64,000 nucleotides of DNA from Mycolicibacterium llatzerense (GTDB lineage Bacteria > Actinomycetota > Actinomycetes > Mycobacteriales > Mycobacteriaceae). This document shows positions 55,085 to 64,000 of this stretch, piece after piece; position 1 is the first letter of the stretch; every line of letters begins with the position of its first letter. The stretch covers positions 88,716 to 152,715 of the forward strand of contig NZ_JXST01000008.1 of the NCBI RefSeq assembly GCF_000878195.1, read 5' to 3'. The notes beneath the pieces were generated by a model. That model was given only the letters and a program-made list of their open reading frames with translations. It was not told the DNA's origin and did no database searches. The position numbers and the translations under genes were made by a program.

Positions 55085-55320
55085 TGGACGGCGGCCGTTG
55101 CGATGCGAGGTCCCGCCGAAGAAGCTGTCGTTGCCCAAACCGCTCTTGAGCGGAAGCGCCACCCCAGCTGGAGGCTGTACGACTACGAATATGAGTTGGC
55201 GCATGCGTGGGTGGCGGCTTGCCAAGGCATGGTCAGTTCCCCGATCAAGACCGCGCCAGCCGCGCCATCGCCGAGCGACTCACCGTCCGCGACGAACTCG
55301 CCTTGCTGCTGCGGCAGTGA
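55085..55320 (+). pseudogene. Decayed LuxR-family (LAL) regulator remnant
   Basis: Two stretches match the intact LuxR protein encoded at 56516-59116. TALERKRHPSWRLYDYEYEL and AHAWVAACQG align with TELDADRHPGLLFLTTEVTL and ARAWVAAAEG. In another frame, SRAIAERLTVRDELALLLRQ plus stop (ending 55320) matches SRAIAERLTL and RDELAALLRR, with the TVEGHIY recognition helix deleted. Start, AAA domain and most of the helical region are gone. Boundaries are approximate. The surrounding 54928-55323 sequence has no intact gene. Confidence 0.6.
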
Positions 55321-55323
55321 CTC

Positions 55324-56445
55324 TCAGCGAAGGCCGGCAGCGATGTCGCGCGCGATACTCCGGGAGCGTCGACAGGCGTAGCCGAATTGCGATGGCCTCG
55401 GCTGATACCCCAGGAACCGAAGACCTTCGAGGACCGCTTTGCCGCTACGCGCCAAGGGCGCTCCACGCTCGTCGAGGACGCCCAGGTGCCCGACGAGCCC
55501 GTCCAAACCGCGCCGATAGCCGGTCGCACAGATCACCGCGTCGGGGTGCACCTGGGTGTCGTCCATCAGCCGGACCGCGTCGCCATCGAATGACGCGGGC
55601 GCCGAGACGACCTCGATGCGTCCGGCCTTGATTGCGTCGACTACCTCCTTGTCGACGATTGACGGTGCGACGCCGAGCCGCGCGGATCGGGAGAACGGGC
55701 CCTCATCCGGTATCGGGAGACCGAACGACGTCAGGTCCCCGATCGCTCTGAGCCGTGCGATGCGGGCGATCTTGTCTGCGAGGCGCGTCGGAAGGTGGTA
55801 CAGCGGCGTCGCAATGGCGTTCCCCGGCAGCCCTGCCGGGCCGGTGCGCAGCAGGATGTTCGGCGGCGTTCGAGTGGCCATCCAGACTTCCGCTGCCCCG
55901 CCGGTCACCAATTCGTTGGCGATCTCCATTCCCGACGATCCGCAACCGACCACCAGCACCCGCTCGCCGACGAAGGGGGCGGCGTTGCGGTACTCCGACG
56001 AGTGCAACACCTGGCCGGTGAAGCGTTGCGCACCATCCCATTCCGGCAGGTGAGGGGTGTGCTCATGGCCGGTCGCGACGATGACATTCCGGGTGTCGAC
56101 GGCACCGGTCGAAGTCGTCAGCCGCCAGCCCACCGGCCGGCGGTCGATCCGCTCGGCGACGGTGTTGAACCGGATATCCAGAGCCTCGGCACCCGTTTCG
56201 AGGTGTCGGATGACTTCGTCGCGTGACGGGAACATCGAAGTGTGCCTTGGGTATCGGATCCCAGGCAGGTGCGATGAGTGCTTTTCGGTGTTGAGATGAA
56301 GACCGTCGTAGCGAGCGCGCCATGCCGCGCCGACACCGTCACCGCGCTCGATCACCAGAGCGCTGATTCCGCGCACACGCAGGCTCAGCGCCATCGCGAC
56401 GCCGACCGGACCCGCCCCAATTACCACCACCGGATACTCGGGCAC
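55324..56445 (-). CDS. FAD/NAD(P)-dependent monooxygenase-like oxidoreductase
   Basis: Protein of about 373 aa with two dinucleotide folds: VVVIGAGPVGVAMALSLR (FAD) and VLVVGCGSSGMEIANEL (NADPH), plus VIVATGHEHTPHLPEW and AVICATGYRRGLDG, as in flavin monooxygenases of the CzcO/FMO group. The FMO fingerprint Phe-x-Gly is not clear. GTG at 56445 preferred because GGGGAGG precedes it; GTG 56463 adds six residues. Divergent from the LuxR gene. Substrate unknown. Confidence 0.78.
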   Translation of the reverse strand: MPEYPVVVIGAGPVGVAMALSLRVRGISALVIERGDGVGAAWRARYDGLHLNTEKHSSHLPGIRYPRHTSMFPSRDEVIRHLETGAEALDIRFNTVAERIDRRPVGWRLTTSTGAVDTRNVIVATGHEHTPHLPEWDGAQRFTGQVLHSSEYRNAAPFVGERVLVVGCGSSGMEIANELVTGGAAEVWMATRTPPNILLRTGPAGLPGNAIATPLYHLPTRLADKIARIARLRAIGDLTSFGLPIPDEGPFSRSARLGVAPSIVDKEVVDAIKAGRIEVVSAPASFDGDAVRLMDDTQVHPDAVICATGYRRGLDGLVGHLGVLDERGAPLARSGKAVLEGLRFLGYQPRPSQFGYACRRSRSIARDIAAGLR

Positions 56446-56515
56446 GTCACCTCCCCGAGGCACATGGTCAAGCTGAGTCTAGAACCGTCGCACTGTTCCC
56501 GCATACGCTGTCTAT

Positions 56516-59116
56516 GTGCGCCTGACGTGGCCACTTACCGGCCGCGAGGAAGAACTTGCGGCCATCGACGCCGCGATGTCCGACCCCGACTCGTCCGGTG
56601 TCGTACTCCGCGGCGCAGCCGGCGTCGGCAAGAGCCGGGTGGCGCAAGAGGCCCTCGCGCACGCGGCCGGGAAGGGCTCCATCACGCAGTGGGCGGTGGC
56701 CACCTCATCGGCCCGCGCACTGCCACTCGGCGCACTCGCCGCATGGGTGACGGCCGACATGAACGGCCCTCAACTGGTTCGGCTCGTGGTCGATGCCCTG
56801 ACCGGCAGTCCGCATGGTGCAGGGGTCATCGTGGGAGTCGACGACGTCCACCTCCTCGATGATCTCTCGGCCTTCGTCCTGCATCAGATCGTCCGGCGGC
56901 GGGTCGCCAAGGTCATCCTGACCCTCCGCGACGGGGAGACGATTCCCCCTGGCGTTCAAGAGATTTGGAGTGTCGGAGACCTTGAACGTATCGACCTGCA
57001 GCCGTTGTCCGCCGAAGAGACCGTCAATCTCCTGGGCGTCACCCTCGGCGGGATCATCGATCCAGGCACAGGACACCGGTTGTGGAGTCTGACGCGCGGC
57101 AACGCCCTCTACCTGCACCACATGGTGGAGCAGGAAGTTTCGGCAGGGCGTCTGGCGTCCGAGCACGGGTGCTGGCGCTGGACCGGGGGGATGTCCGTCG
57201 CGCCGGCGCTGGTGGAAATGATCGAGTCCCGGATGGGTGCGCTACCCACGGCGGTCGGCGACGTAATCGACGTCCTGGCAGTCGGCGAGCCGATGGACAT
57301 TCGGTTGCTCGCGCGCATCACCGATCCCGTGGCGATCGAGGAGGCCGAGGCACGCAGCCTCGTCGCCCTTGACGATATGGACGGCGGGGCAAAGGTGCGG
57401 CTGGCTCATCCGCTCTACGGCGAAGTACGGCGCGAGCGCGCGCCGGCGATCCGGCTCCGGCGGGTCCGCGGCCTTGTCGCAAGCTCATTGGCGGCCGATA
57501 CCGACTGTGACGACATCCGGGTCCTCGTGCGTCGCGCCACTTTGGCGCTCGATTCCGACCTGCAACCCGATCCGGAACTGTTTCTGTCTGCCGCCAAATC
57601 AGCTGTCCAACTTCTGGATACGCCACTGGCCGGGCAGCTTGCACGCGCCGCGGTGGAGGCCGGCGGCGGCGTGGCCGCCCGAATACAACATGGCTACTGC
57701 ATGGTCTGGTCGGCCCGCGCCGCGGAGGCACAACAGGAGCTGGCCGCGCTCGCGGAACAGGCGCAGACCGATCTCGAGGTGGCGCAGGTCGCCACTCTGC
57801 GCGGGCACAACACCTATTGGACTCTTCGCCAGCCGACGGCTGCCGAGGCGATCCTTGACCAAGCCGAGGCAACCGTTCTCGATCCGCCGGCCAAACGGAT
57901 ACTGGCCGCACAACGTGCCGCGTTCCACGCCGATCTCGGACGGCCGCAGGCCGCGGTGCGGACAGCTACCGAGGCGCTGGCCCGACCGCTGCCCGACGGC
58001 GATGCGGCCATGGCCTCCTGGGCCATGGCCGGTGGGCTGGCCATGTTGGGTCGGGTCGCCGAGCTGGAGGCCGCGGCCGCACGCGGCCAGACTGCGGCCA
58101 CCGCCGCACAGAATGCCGCAGTGCTGCGCAACGGTCTCAGCTACCGACACATGATCGGCCTCAAACTGGCCGGTCACCTGCATCGTGCCGAGGAGGTGGC
58201 CCAACAAGCCTGGCGCGACCTCGAGGACACGTGGTTTCCGTATGGCGGCCTCGTCCACGTGGGGCAGGCCCAACTCGCCCGGGGGCAGGTCCCCGATGCG
58301 CTGAGTCGTCTGCAGCGGGCGCTCACGGCGCTGGCCGCCGGCCACGAAATGGGTGGCTGGCTGTTCCGCTGCCGCCTGGGCGTGGCTCAGGCCCTGGCGT
58401 TGACCGGCGATGCCGCGGCCGCCAGGCAGGCCATGACCGAACTCGACGCCGACCGACATCCCGGATTGTTGTTCCTCACAACCGAAGTGACGCTGGCCCG
58501 GGCCTGGGTGGCCGCCGCCGAGGGGTCCCTGACCGAAGCGGTCCAACTGACCCGCGCCGCCGCGGCGGACGCGGCCAGTGCTGGACGACCGGCATACGAA
58601 GTGCTGGCGTGGCAGACCGCGGCGCAGTTCGGCGACGGCTCAGGTGCCGATCGGTTGCTCGAACTCACGGGCATTGTCGAAGGTCCCCGCGTTGCGTTGG
58701 CTGCTCGGTTCGCCACCGCACTACAGACCGGCGACGCCGACGAACTCGCCGCTGTGTCAACAAGTTTCCAAGGTATCGGCGACCTCATCGCCGCCATCGA
58801 CGCCGCCGCCCACGCCGCTGTGGCGTACCGCCGACACGACCAACGCGGCTCGGCACTCACCTGCTCGACCCGTGCACAAGCCCTCGCCCGAGAATGCGGC
58901 GCCACCACCCCCGCATTACGACAGGCAGCCCAACCCCTCCCCCTCACTGACCGCGAACGCGAAATCGTCACCCTCCTCGGCCAAGGGCTCCCCAGCCGCG
59001 CCATCGCGGAACGTCTCACCCTGTCCACCCGGACCGTCGAGGGCCATATCTACCGCGCCATGGCCAAAACTGGCACCACCAACCGCGACGAACTCGCCGC
59101 GCTATTGCGGAGGTAG
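56516..59116 (+). CDS. Large ATP-binding LuxR (LAL/MalT-like) regulator
   Basis: Regulator of 866 aa. The N-terminal STAND/AAA ATPase has Walker A RGAAGVGKSR near residue 32 and Walker B IVGVDDVHLLDD near 105. Then come about 600 residues of TPR-like helices. A C-terminal LuxR HTH reads LTDREREIVTLLGQGLPSRA, then STRTVEGHIYRAM. GTG start; ribosome site weak. A decayed paralogue lies 1.2 kb upstream. Likely controls the flanking monooxygenase or P450 genes, by proximity only. Confidence 0.88.
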   Translation: MRLTWPLTGREEELAAIDAAMSDPDSSGVVLRGAAGVGKSRVAQEALAHAAGKGSITQWAVATSSARALPLGALAAWVTADMNGPQLVRLVVDALTGSPHGAGVIVGVDDVHLLDDLSAFVLHQIVRRRVAKVILTLRDGETIPPGVQEIWSVGDLERIDLQPLSAEETVNLLGVTLGGIIDPGTGHRLWSLTRGNALYLHHMVEQEVSAGRLASEHGCWRWTGGMSVAPALVEMIESRMGALPTAVGDVIDVLAVGEPMDIRLLARITDPVAIEEAEARSLVALDDMDGGAKVRLAHPLYGEVRRERAPAIRLRRVRGLVASSLAADTDCDDIRVLVRRATLALDSDLQPDPELFLSAAKSAVQLLDTPLAGQLARAAVEAGGGVAARIQHGYCMVWSARAAEAQQELAALAEQAQTDLEVAQVATLRGHNTYWTLRQPTAAEAILDQAEATVLDPPAKRILAAQRAAFHADLGRPQAAVRTATEALARPLPDGDAAMASWAMAGGLAMLGRVAELEAAAARGQTAATAAQNAAVLRNGLSYRHMIGLKLAGHLHRAEEVAQQAWRDLEDTWFPYGGLVHVGQAQLARGQVPDALSRLQRALTALAAGHEMGGWLFRCRLGVAQALALTGDAAAARQAMTELDADRHPGLLFLTTEVTLARAWVAAAEGSLTEAVQLTRAAAADAASAGRPAYEVLAWQTAAQFGDGSGADRLLELTGIVEGPRVALAARFATALQTGDADELAAVSTSFQGIGDLIAAIDAAAHAAVAYRRHDQRGSALTCSTRAQALARECGATTPALRQAAQPLPLTDREREIVTLLGQGLPSRAIAERLTLSTRTVEGHIYRAMAKTGTTNRDELAALLRR

Positions 59117-59184
59117 ACCAAGCACGAAATTCGAGTACCCGTCTACTCAGTCCGGTCGGCTCAGCGACGCGCAGGCTCACTCAC

Positions 59185-59382
59185 ATGGCCACGTCAACTT
59201 CCCGCGAGCAGGCGCTACGTCGTCTGCCGTTGGCGTACTCGCTGGCTCTCCGGTTGCGCGACGCACGCGTGGCGGCGGACCTCATCTGCGAGTACGTCGG
59301 CGTCGAACCGTCGGCACTGGCCGGCATCTACCGCATCGGCGAAGCGAAACTCGCAGCCGCACAACACGAGGAGCCCGCATGA
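59185..59382 (+). CDS. Small helical protein coupled to the P450
   Basis: Protein of 65 aa, MATSTSREQALRRLPLAYSL, all helical, with VAADLICEYVGVEPSALAGI, a shape like a small HTH (sigma-region-4-like). The stop overlaps the P450 ATG as ATGA, so the two are co-translated. Function unknown; possibly a DNA-binding or partner protein. Confidence 0.6.
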   Translation: MATSTSREQALRRLPLAYSLALRLRDARVAADLICEYVGVEPSALAGIYRIGEAKLAAAQHEEPA

Positions 59383-60611
59383 CCGCCACCTTGTCCGGTC
59401 CCGTCAGCGTGTTCGACGCCGACCTGCCCACCTTCGACTACACAGAAGCCACCAGCTGGGACGAGGTGCACGAAGTCCTCGCCGCAGCGCGGCAGCGGTC
59501 GTCAATCGCGATGGGTCCACACGGGCCCGAGCTCCTGACGTACGACCTGGTGCACACCGCGTTGCGGGACCCGCGGTTCGCCGAGCCCAAAGCGATGGGC
59601 CTCGAACCACAGGGCATCACCTCCGGAGAGTTGTGGGACCGCGTCACCCACAGCTTGTTGACCATGGACGGCGACGAGCACCACCGCCTCCGGCGGTTGG
59701 TGTCCAAGGCATTCACCCCGCGGGCGGTCGCCCGCTTACAACCCACGATCGCCTCGGTGATCAACGAGCTGGTGGACGCGGTTGCTCCGACCGGTCGCTG
59801 CGACGTCGTCGCCGACATCGCTCGGCAGTACCCGATCCCGGTCATCTGTACCCTGCTGGGCGCGCCGCGGGCAGACTGGGAGTTGTTCTCCAACTGGGCA
59901 GATGACTTCATGAAGCTCGTCGCGTGGAACATCGTCGAAGACGAGCCGGTGGTCCTGGCCGCCTGGCAACACCTCGACGACTATGTCGACGAGATGATCG
60001 ATATCCGGCGCAACAATCTGACCGACGATCTGATCTCCGACCTGATCCGTGCCGAAGACGACGGCGACCACCTGACCCACGACGAATTGCTGATGCTGGC
60101 CGCCGGGATCCTCGTTGCCGGTACGGACACCACCCGGAACCAGCTGGCCTCGGCCCTGCACGTGTTCTGCGAACACCCCGAGCAGTGGTCGACGCTGGCC
60201 AAACGTCCCGATCTGGTCCACAAAGGCGTCGAGGAGGCACTGCGGCACTCACCGATCGGCATCGGCTTGCCGCGCGAGGCCCTGGTCGACGTCGAACTCG
60301 ACGGGTTGATCATCCCGGCCGGAACCCAGATCATCGCCAATTCCGCTGCCGGGAACCGGGATCCGCGAGTCTTCGATGATCCGGACCGGTTCGACATCGA
60401 GCGCGACGACCCGGCGACTGTGCTGTCGTTCGGCAGCGGACTGCACTATTGCCTCGGGTCTCACCTCGCCCGCCTCGAACTCACCGAGGCGATGACGGTC
60501 ATGTCGACCCGCATGCCGGGCCTGCACCTCGACGGGCCGGCCGTGTGGAAGAGCTTCCTGGGAGTGACGGGTCCGGCCACCTTGCCGGTCGCCTTCGAAC
60601 CCGGTCACTGA
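59379..60611 (+). CDS. Cytochrome P450
   Basis: Soluble P450 of 410 aa. I-helix oxygen site AGILVAGTDTTRNQ, K-helix ExxR in EEALRHSP, heme loop FGSGLHYCLGSHLAR with the thiolate Cys. Start set by the ATGA overlap with the upstream 65-aa gene; a longer frame through the LuxR gene is spurious. No ferredoxin gene adjacent. Substrate unknown. Confidence 0.92.
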   Translation: MTATLSGPVSVFDADLPTFDYTEATSWDEVHEVLAAARQRSSIAMGPHGPELLTYDLVHTALRDPRFAEPKAMGLEPQGITSGELWDRVTHSLLTMDGDEHHRLRRLVSKAFTPRAVARLQPTIASVINELVDAVAPTGRCDVVADIARQYPIPVICTLLGAPRADWELFSNWADDFMKLVAWNIVEDEPVVLAAWQHLDDYVDEMIDIRRNNLTDDLISDLIRAEDDGDHLTHDELLMLAAGILVAGTDTTRNQLASALHVFCEHPEQWSTLAKRPDLVHKGVEEALRHSPIGIGLPREALVDVELDGLIIPAGTQIIANSAAGNRDPRVFDDPDRFDIERDDPATVLSFGSGLHYCLGSHLARLELTEAMTVMSTRMPGLHLDGPAVWKSFLGVTGPATLPVAFEPGH

Positions 60612-60620
60612 CCGGGGGCG

Positions 60621-61457
60621 CTAGTCCTGCACGTTGACGATCACGCCGACAGCCCCGGAGCCGACGTGTACTGCCAGCACCGGCCCCATGTCGGTCACCA
60701 CGAGTGAATCGACCTGGGGCAGAAGGGAAGTCAGCGCGGCGCCGATCGACGCGGCGTCATCGTGATTGTCGACGTGGTGCACGGCAATCGACGCAGGCCG
60801 GTCACCGACGAGCGTGGCCACCCGCTCGATCATCGCGGCATGCGCCTTGGCCACGGTCCGAATCCGCTGATCCAGCACCAGCCGGCCGTCGATGTCCAAC
60901 TGCAGCAACGGCTTCAGCGACAACGCGGTGCCCAGCCAGGATGCCGCCGTGCCGATCCGGCCACTGCGGCGCAGGTTGTCGAGCCGATGCACGACGATGA
61001 ATCCGTGCTGCCGGCCCGATTCCGAACGCGCCCCCGCCTCAACGGCATCCAGGTCGGCACCGGAGGCTGCGGCCCGGGCCGCGGCCAGTGCGACGAACCC
61101 GACGCCCATGGCAGCTGACCGCGAATTGATCACGCGCACAGCAGGACCCAATTCGCGACCCACTGCCGCGGCGGAACTGAACGTGCTCGACAGGCCGGCC
61201 GACAGATGCACCGCCACCACGCCGTCGCCGCCGCTGTCAGCCAGCGCTTGCCGGTAGACGTCCATCAGATCCGCAGGCGACGCGCCCGAGGTGGACACGT
61301 GCGACCGGTCCTGGATGTCCTGTGGGATCGGATCGACCCCGTCCTGGTAATCGACACCGTCCTGCAGCACGTGCAGCGAGACCACCCGGATGTCCCAGCG
61401 CTTCAACCCTTCTGGATCAAGCCGGGCCGACGAATCGGTGACCACCACCACGGCCAT
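60621..61457 (-). CDS. DegV-family fatty-acid-binding protein
   Basis: Protein of 278 aa: VVVVTDSSARLDPE at the start, VSTSGASPADLMDVY and HLSAGLSSTFSSA, and the late HRLDNLRRSGRIG, all DegV hallmarks. These proteins bind fatty acids, in some bacteria for FakA kinase. Position equals Rv2417c. Three nt from octT. Confidence 0.88.
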   Translation of the reverse strand: MAVVVVTDSSARLDPEGLKRWDIRVVSLHVLQDGVDYQDGVDPIPQDIQDRSHVSTSGASPADLMDVYRQALADSGGDGVVAVHLSAGLSSTFSSAAAVGRELGPAVRVINSRSAAMGVGFVALAAARAAASGADLDAVEAGARSESGRQHGFIVVHRLDNLRRSGRIGTAASWLGTALSLKPLLQLDIDGRLVLDQRIRTVAKAHAAMIERVATLVGDRPASIAVHHVDNHDDAASIGAALTSLLPQVDSLVVTDMGPVLAVHVGSGAVGVIVNVQD

Positions 61458-61459
61458 GG

Positions 61460-62200
61460 CTAGTCGTCAGTCCGCTGCGACACCACACCGGCCTCGGCCA
61501 GCCCCTTGAGCATGAGTTCGGCGACAGCACGATGCGCCTCGAAGTTCCAATGGATGCCGTCCGGATTCGCCCGGCCCGACATCACCTCGTCACCGACGGC
61601 GGCTTTCAGGTCGACGATCGGAACCTGGTGTGCGTCAGCCCAATCGGTGATCGCCGACACGGTGGCGTCGCGCCACCGGTGCGAGTTGCCGTAGGTCTCC
61701 GCGATGTGCACCGACGGGACCGTCGCCACGAACGGAATACCGGGACGGTTGAAATCGATTGCCGCGCGGGTCTCTTCGAGGTATTCGGCGGTCAGGTGCG
61801 CAGGGAGCGCGGGCCGCGCGATCGGCGACAGCCGGGGCTGCACCCAGCCATAGCCGTCCCGCACGATGCGGCGCAGCCACGGCGGGCGCACGTAGCGGAT
61901 CAGTTCCCGCAGCGCCGTCGGCAACGGCGACGGCAGCGAGTCCATACCGCTGGTCGCGAAGATCACCGCGCCGGCCTTGGGCAACGCCGCCCACGACCTT
62001 GGATCCTGGGTAGCGGCCCACCACACGTCACGACAGGTCCAGCCGATCCGGCCGATCAGTTCCAGGTCCCAACCAAGTTGGGAGGCAACGATATTCGGCC
62101 AGATGCGCGGATCGTCGGACGGCAGACCGCCGGTCGGTCCGTAGTAGGACAACGAGTCACAGAAGACGAGCAGTACGGGCCGAGTGTCAGAGGACATCAT
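61460..62200 (-). CDS. octT: SGNH-hydrolase-type octanoyltransferase OctT
   Basis: Protein of 246 aa with the GDSL-like nucleophile block [10 protein letters not shown] and the Asp-x-x-His at NPDGIHWN. Its homologue Rv2418c transfers octanoate to diglucosylglycerate, an early step of methylglucose lipopolysaccharide. The ATG overlaps gpgP by 14 nt; a second ATG follows at once. Pathway partner GpgP is next to it. Confidence 0.85.
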   Translation of the reverse strand: MMSSDTRPVLLVFCDSLSYYGPTGGLPSDDPRIWPNIVASQLGWDLELIGRIGWTCRDVWWAATQDPRSWAALPKAGAVIFATSGMDSLPSPLPTALRELIRYVRPPWLRRIVRDGYGWVQPRLSPIARPALPAHLTAEYLEETRAAIDFNRPGIPFVATVPSVHIAETYGNSHRWRDATVSAITDWADAHQVPIVDLKAAVGDEVMSGRANPDGIHWNFEAHRAVAELMLKGLAEAGVVSQRTDD

Positions 62201-62855
62201 TGGCCACCTGAGCCGAAGCGTTCCACACGTCCAGACGCCACGTCACGGGGTCGTCGTCGGCCAGGCCGGCACTGTGCCCGGACAGCTGGACCCAGCTGGC
62301 GTTGCCCATGCCGCCGAGCACCGGCCAGTTGTCCACCGGCAGGTCCAAAAGGGCCGCGGTCAGCGCCGCGATCAGACCGCCGTGCGCGACGAGCACAACC
62401 GGGCGGTCGACCTCGTCGACACCCCACTCGGGCAGGTTGCGGAGCTGCTCGGTCACCACCGGCAGGCTGCGGTTCGCCACGTCGACCCGGCTCTCGCCGT
62501 TGTGCGGCGCCCAGCGGGCGTCATCACGCCAGGCCAGCCGCGCACCGGGCGCGATGGCATCGACTTCGTGGTGGGTCAGGCCCTGCCAGTCCCCCAGGTG
62601 CGTCTCACGCAGCCGCTCGTCGACCGACACCGACATGCCGGCCTGGTCGCCCAGCGTCGTCGCGGTGTCGAGAGCGCGGCGCAGGTCGGAGGAGACGATC
62701 ACCAGCGGCTGACGCTTGGCCAGGACCTCGGCCGCCGCCACCGCCTGCGCCCGGCCCAGATCACTGAGGTCGGTGTCGAGCTGGCCCTGCATCCGGCTGG
62801 TGGCGTTGTACTCCGTCTGGCCGTGACGCAGCAGCAGGAGGCGACGGTTCCTCAC
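62187..62855 (-). CDS. gpgP: Glucosyl-3-phosphoglycerate phosphatase GpgP
   Basis: Histidine phosphatase of 222 aa. [12 protein letters not shown] contains the phospho-accepting His, and [12 protein letters not shown] contains the second. Homologue Rv2419c dephosphorylates glucosyl-3-phosphoglycerate for methylglucose lipopolysaccharide synthesis. GTG overlaps the rsfS stop by 4 nt. Confidence 0.88.
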   Translation of the reverse strand: MRNRRLLLLRHGQTEYNATSRMQGQLDTDLSDLGRAQAVAAAEVLAKRQPLVIVSSDLRRALDTATTLGDQAGMSVSVDERLRETHLGDWQGLTHHEVDAIAPGARLAWRDDARWAPHNGESRVDVANRSLPVVTEQLRNLPEWGVDEVDRPVVLVAHGGLIAALTAALLDLPVDNWPVLGGMGNASWVQLSGHSAGLADDDPVTWRLDVWNASAQVANDVL

Positions 62856-63274
62856 TCTCGGCCCTCGGCGGACTCGCCGGACGCGTCGTCACCGTCCGGG
62901 TTCACCGGGAGCTCACCGTCCAGGTCGACCTCGATGGCCGGGCAGTCCCGCCACAGCCGGTCCAGCGCGTAGTACTCGCGCTCTTCCTGGTGCTGGATGT
63001 GCACCACGATGTCGACGTAGTCGAGCAGCACCCAGCGACCCTCGCGGGCACCTTCGCGACGCGCCGGCTTGTGCCCTGCCCACCGCATCTTCTCCTCGAC
63101 CTCGTCGACGATGGCGTTGACCTGGCGGTCGTTGGACGCCGAGGCGATGACGAAGTAGTCGGTGATGACCAACTGCTCCGACACGTCGATGACGCTGATG
63201 TTCTCGCCGAGCTTGGCTGAAGCCGCGCGGGCGGCGACCGTCGCCATGCTGAGGGCTTCGGGGGTGGCGGTCAT
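62852..63274 (-). CDS. rsfS: Ribosome silencing factor RsfS
   Basis: Protein of 140 aa (Iojap family): [20 protein letters not shown], then [20 protein letters not shown]. Binds L14 and blocks subunit joining under starvation. ATG overlaps the nadD stop (ATGA). Acidic tail. Confidence 0.93.
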   Translation of the reverse strand: MTATPEALSMATVAARAASAKLGENISVIDVSEQLVITDYFVIASASNDRQVNAIVDEVEEKMRWAGHKPARREGAREGRWVLLDYVDIVVHIQHQEEREYYALDRLWRDCPAIEVDLDGELPVNPDGDDASGESAEGRE

Positions 63275-63900
63275 GAGTTCTCCTGCTTGTTCGTGGCCTG
63301 ATAGAGCCCACGTTTGGATACGTATTGGACGACGCCGTCGGGCACCAGGTACCAGATGGGCCGGTTGGCCTGGGCGCGGCGACGGCAGTCGCTCGACGAG
63401 ATGGCCAGCGCGGGCACCTCGACCAGGCTCAGGGCGTCGGGCGGCAGTTCTTTCTGCGCGTCCTCGATGTGCTTGCCGTCGAGCTCGTAGCCAGGCCGGC
63501 TGACCCCGATGAACCGGGCGGTGGAGAACAGCTCCTCCCAGTTCTGCCAAGACAGGATCGAGGCCAGCGCGTCGGCGCCGGTGATGAAGAACAGGTCGGT
63601 GTCAGGGTTCTGCCTGGCCAGGTCCCGCAGGGTGTCCTTGGTGTACGTCGGACCGCCGCGGTCGATGTCGACGCGGCTGACCGAGAACCGCGGGTTGGCG
63701 GCCGTCGCGATGACCGTCATCAGGTACCGGTCCTCGGCAGCGGTGACGAGCCGGTCCCGCTTCTGCCAGGGCTGCCCGGTGGGCACGAACACCACTTCGT
63801 CGAGCTCGAACAGGTCGGCCACTTCACTGGCCGCGACGAGGTGTCCATGGTGGATGGGGTCAAACGTCCCACCCATCACTCCCAGCCTGCGTCGAGTCAC
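63271..63900 (-). CDS. nadD: Nicotinate-nucleotide adenylyltransferase NadD
   Basis: Enzyme of 209 aa making NaAD from NaMN and ATP. Signature [18 protein letters not shown], then [20 protein letters not shown] near the end. GTG at 63900 ([11 protein letters not shown]) chosen to match family N-termini; the longer frame to 63933 needs a weak TTG start. Operon nadD-rsfS-gpgP-octT-degV. Confidence 0.93.
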   Translation of the reverse strand: MTRRRLGVMGGTFDPIHHGHLVAASEVADLFELDEVVFVPTGQPWQKRDRLVTAAEDRYLMTVIATAANPRFSVSRVDIDRGGPTYTKDTLRDLARQNPDTDLFFITGADALASILSWQNWEELFSTARFIGVSRPGYELDGKHIEDAQKELPPDALSLVEVPALAISSSDCRRRAQANRPIWYLVPDGVVQYVSKRGLYQATNKQENS

Positions 63901-63955
63901 GATTCGCCAGCTTACGGCAGTGTTCGGAGCCAACTCGGGGGCAGGACCTCGCCGA

Positions 63956-64000
63956 CTAGACCGGCAGCAGGTTGTCGATCACCGACGCGAGCTGCTTGGC
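63956..64000 (-). CDS. C-terminal end of an unknown gene cut by the window edge
   Basis: Open minus-strand frame entering from the right edge and ending [14 protein letters not shown] then TAG. Only 14 residues are visible; the family cannot be told. Confidence 0.3.
   Translation of the reverse strand, partial: AKQLASVIDNLLPV

Noticed and set aside
58578..59378. Extended P450 N-terminus running back into the LuxR gene
   Set aside because: The extension lies in another frame of the LuxR 3' end and has Pro/Ser/Thr-rich shadow composition. The ATG at 59379 has ATGA coupling and gives the normal P450 length.

Overview
The window is high-GC chromosomal DNA from a mycobacterium, most likely a rapidly growing Mycolicibacterium. 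The evidence is a mycobactin locus with IdeR-type iron boxes, a gene order from hemW to nadD that follows the Mycobacterium tuberculosis Rv2388c-Rv2421c block, many GTG starts, leaderless genes and 4-nt ATGA/GTGA gene overlaps. Most identifications rest on motifs and synteny read by eye; no search was run.

Region 1 (1-18.5 kb) is iron acquisition. mbtB, mbtT, mbtC and mbtD (cut by the left edge) form a tightly overlapped leftward operon, divergent from mbtA across a shared IdeR box. An insert follows with a VC0807-type membrane protein, an acyltransferase-3 protein, a secreted peptidase-like protein and a MarR regulator. Then come mbtI and irtA-irtB, each with its own IdeR box. IrtA lacks the N-terminal siderophore-interaction domain. 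hemW (heme chaperone) follows.

Region 2 (19.8-39 kb) is a sulfur island. It holds nirA-cysH-sirohydrochlorin chelatase (assimilatory sulfate reduction), kup (K+ uptake), cysK and cysE (cysteine synthesis), and subI-cysT-cysW-cysA (sulfate import). A GH15 trehalase follows. Next is a divergent pair: a family 2A encapsulin with its cysteine desulfurase cargo on one side, and on the other a cytosolic thioester-domain-like protein whose thioester Cys is Ser. A probable methanethiol S-methyltransferase ends the island. Three short leaderless upstream ORFs encode runs of Cys near or at their ends: before nirA, before subI, and before the thioester-like gene. The first two fit the known mycobacterial cysteine attenuators. 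The third appears to bring the encapsulin neighbour under cysteine control and is the most interesting signal here.

Region 3 (39-52.7 kb) is conserved housekeeping DNA: an oxidoreductase, lepA (apparently starting at AUC), a PemK-like protein, a GNAT, a CBS protein, the transglutaminase/alpha-E/ATP-grasp trio, rpsT, holA, a glutamine-synthetase homologue, comEC and comEA.

Region 4 (52.7-60.6 kb) is accessory DNA: a small secreted protein, a gene-poor stretch, a DHDPR-like dehydrogenase, a decayed LuxR-family regulator, a flavin monooxygenase, an intact large LuxR (LAL) regulator, and a small protein coupled to a cytochrome P450. Region 5 (60.6-64 kb) returns to the conserved order: degV, octT, gpgP (methylglucose lipopolysaccharide synthesis), rsfS and nadD. 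Several perfect palindromes of about 30-50 bp lie downstream of genes, mostly between convergent pairs, and probably act as terminators.
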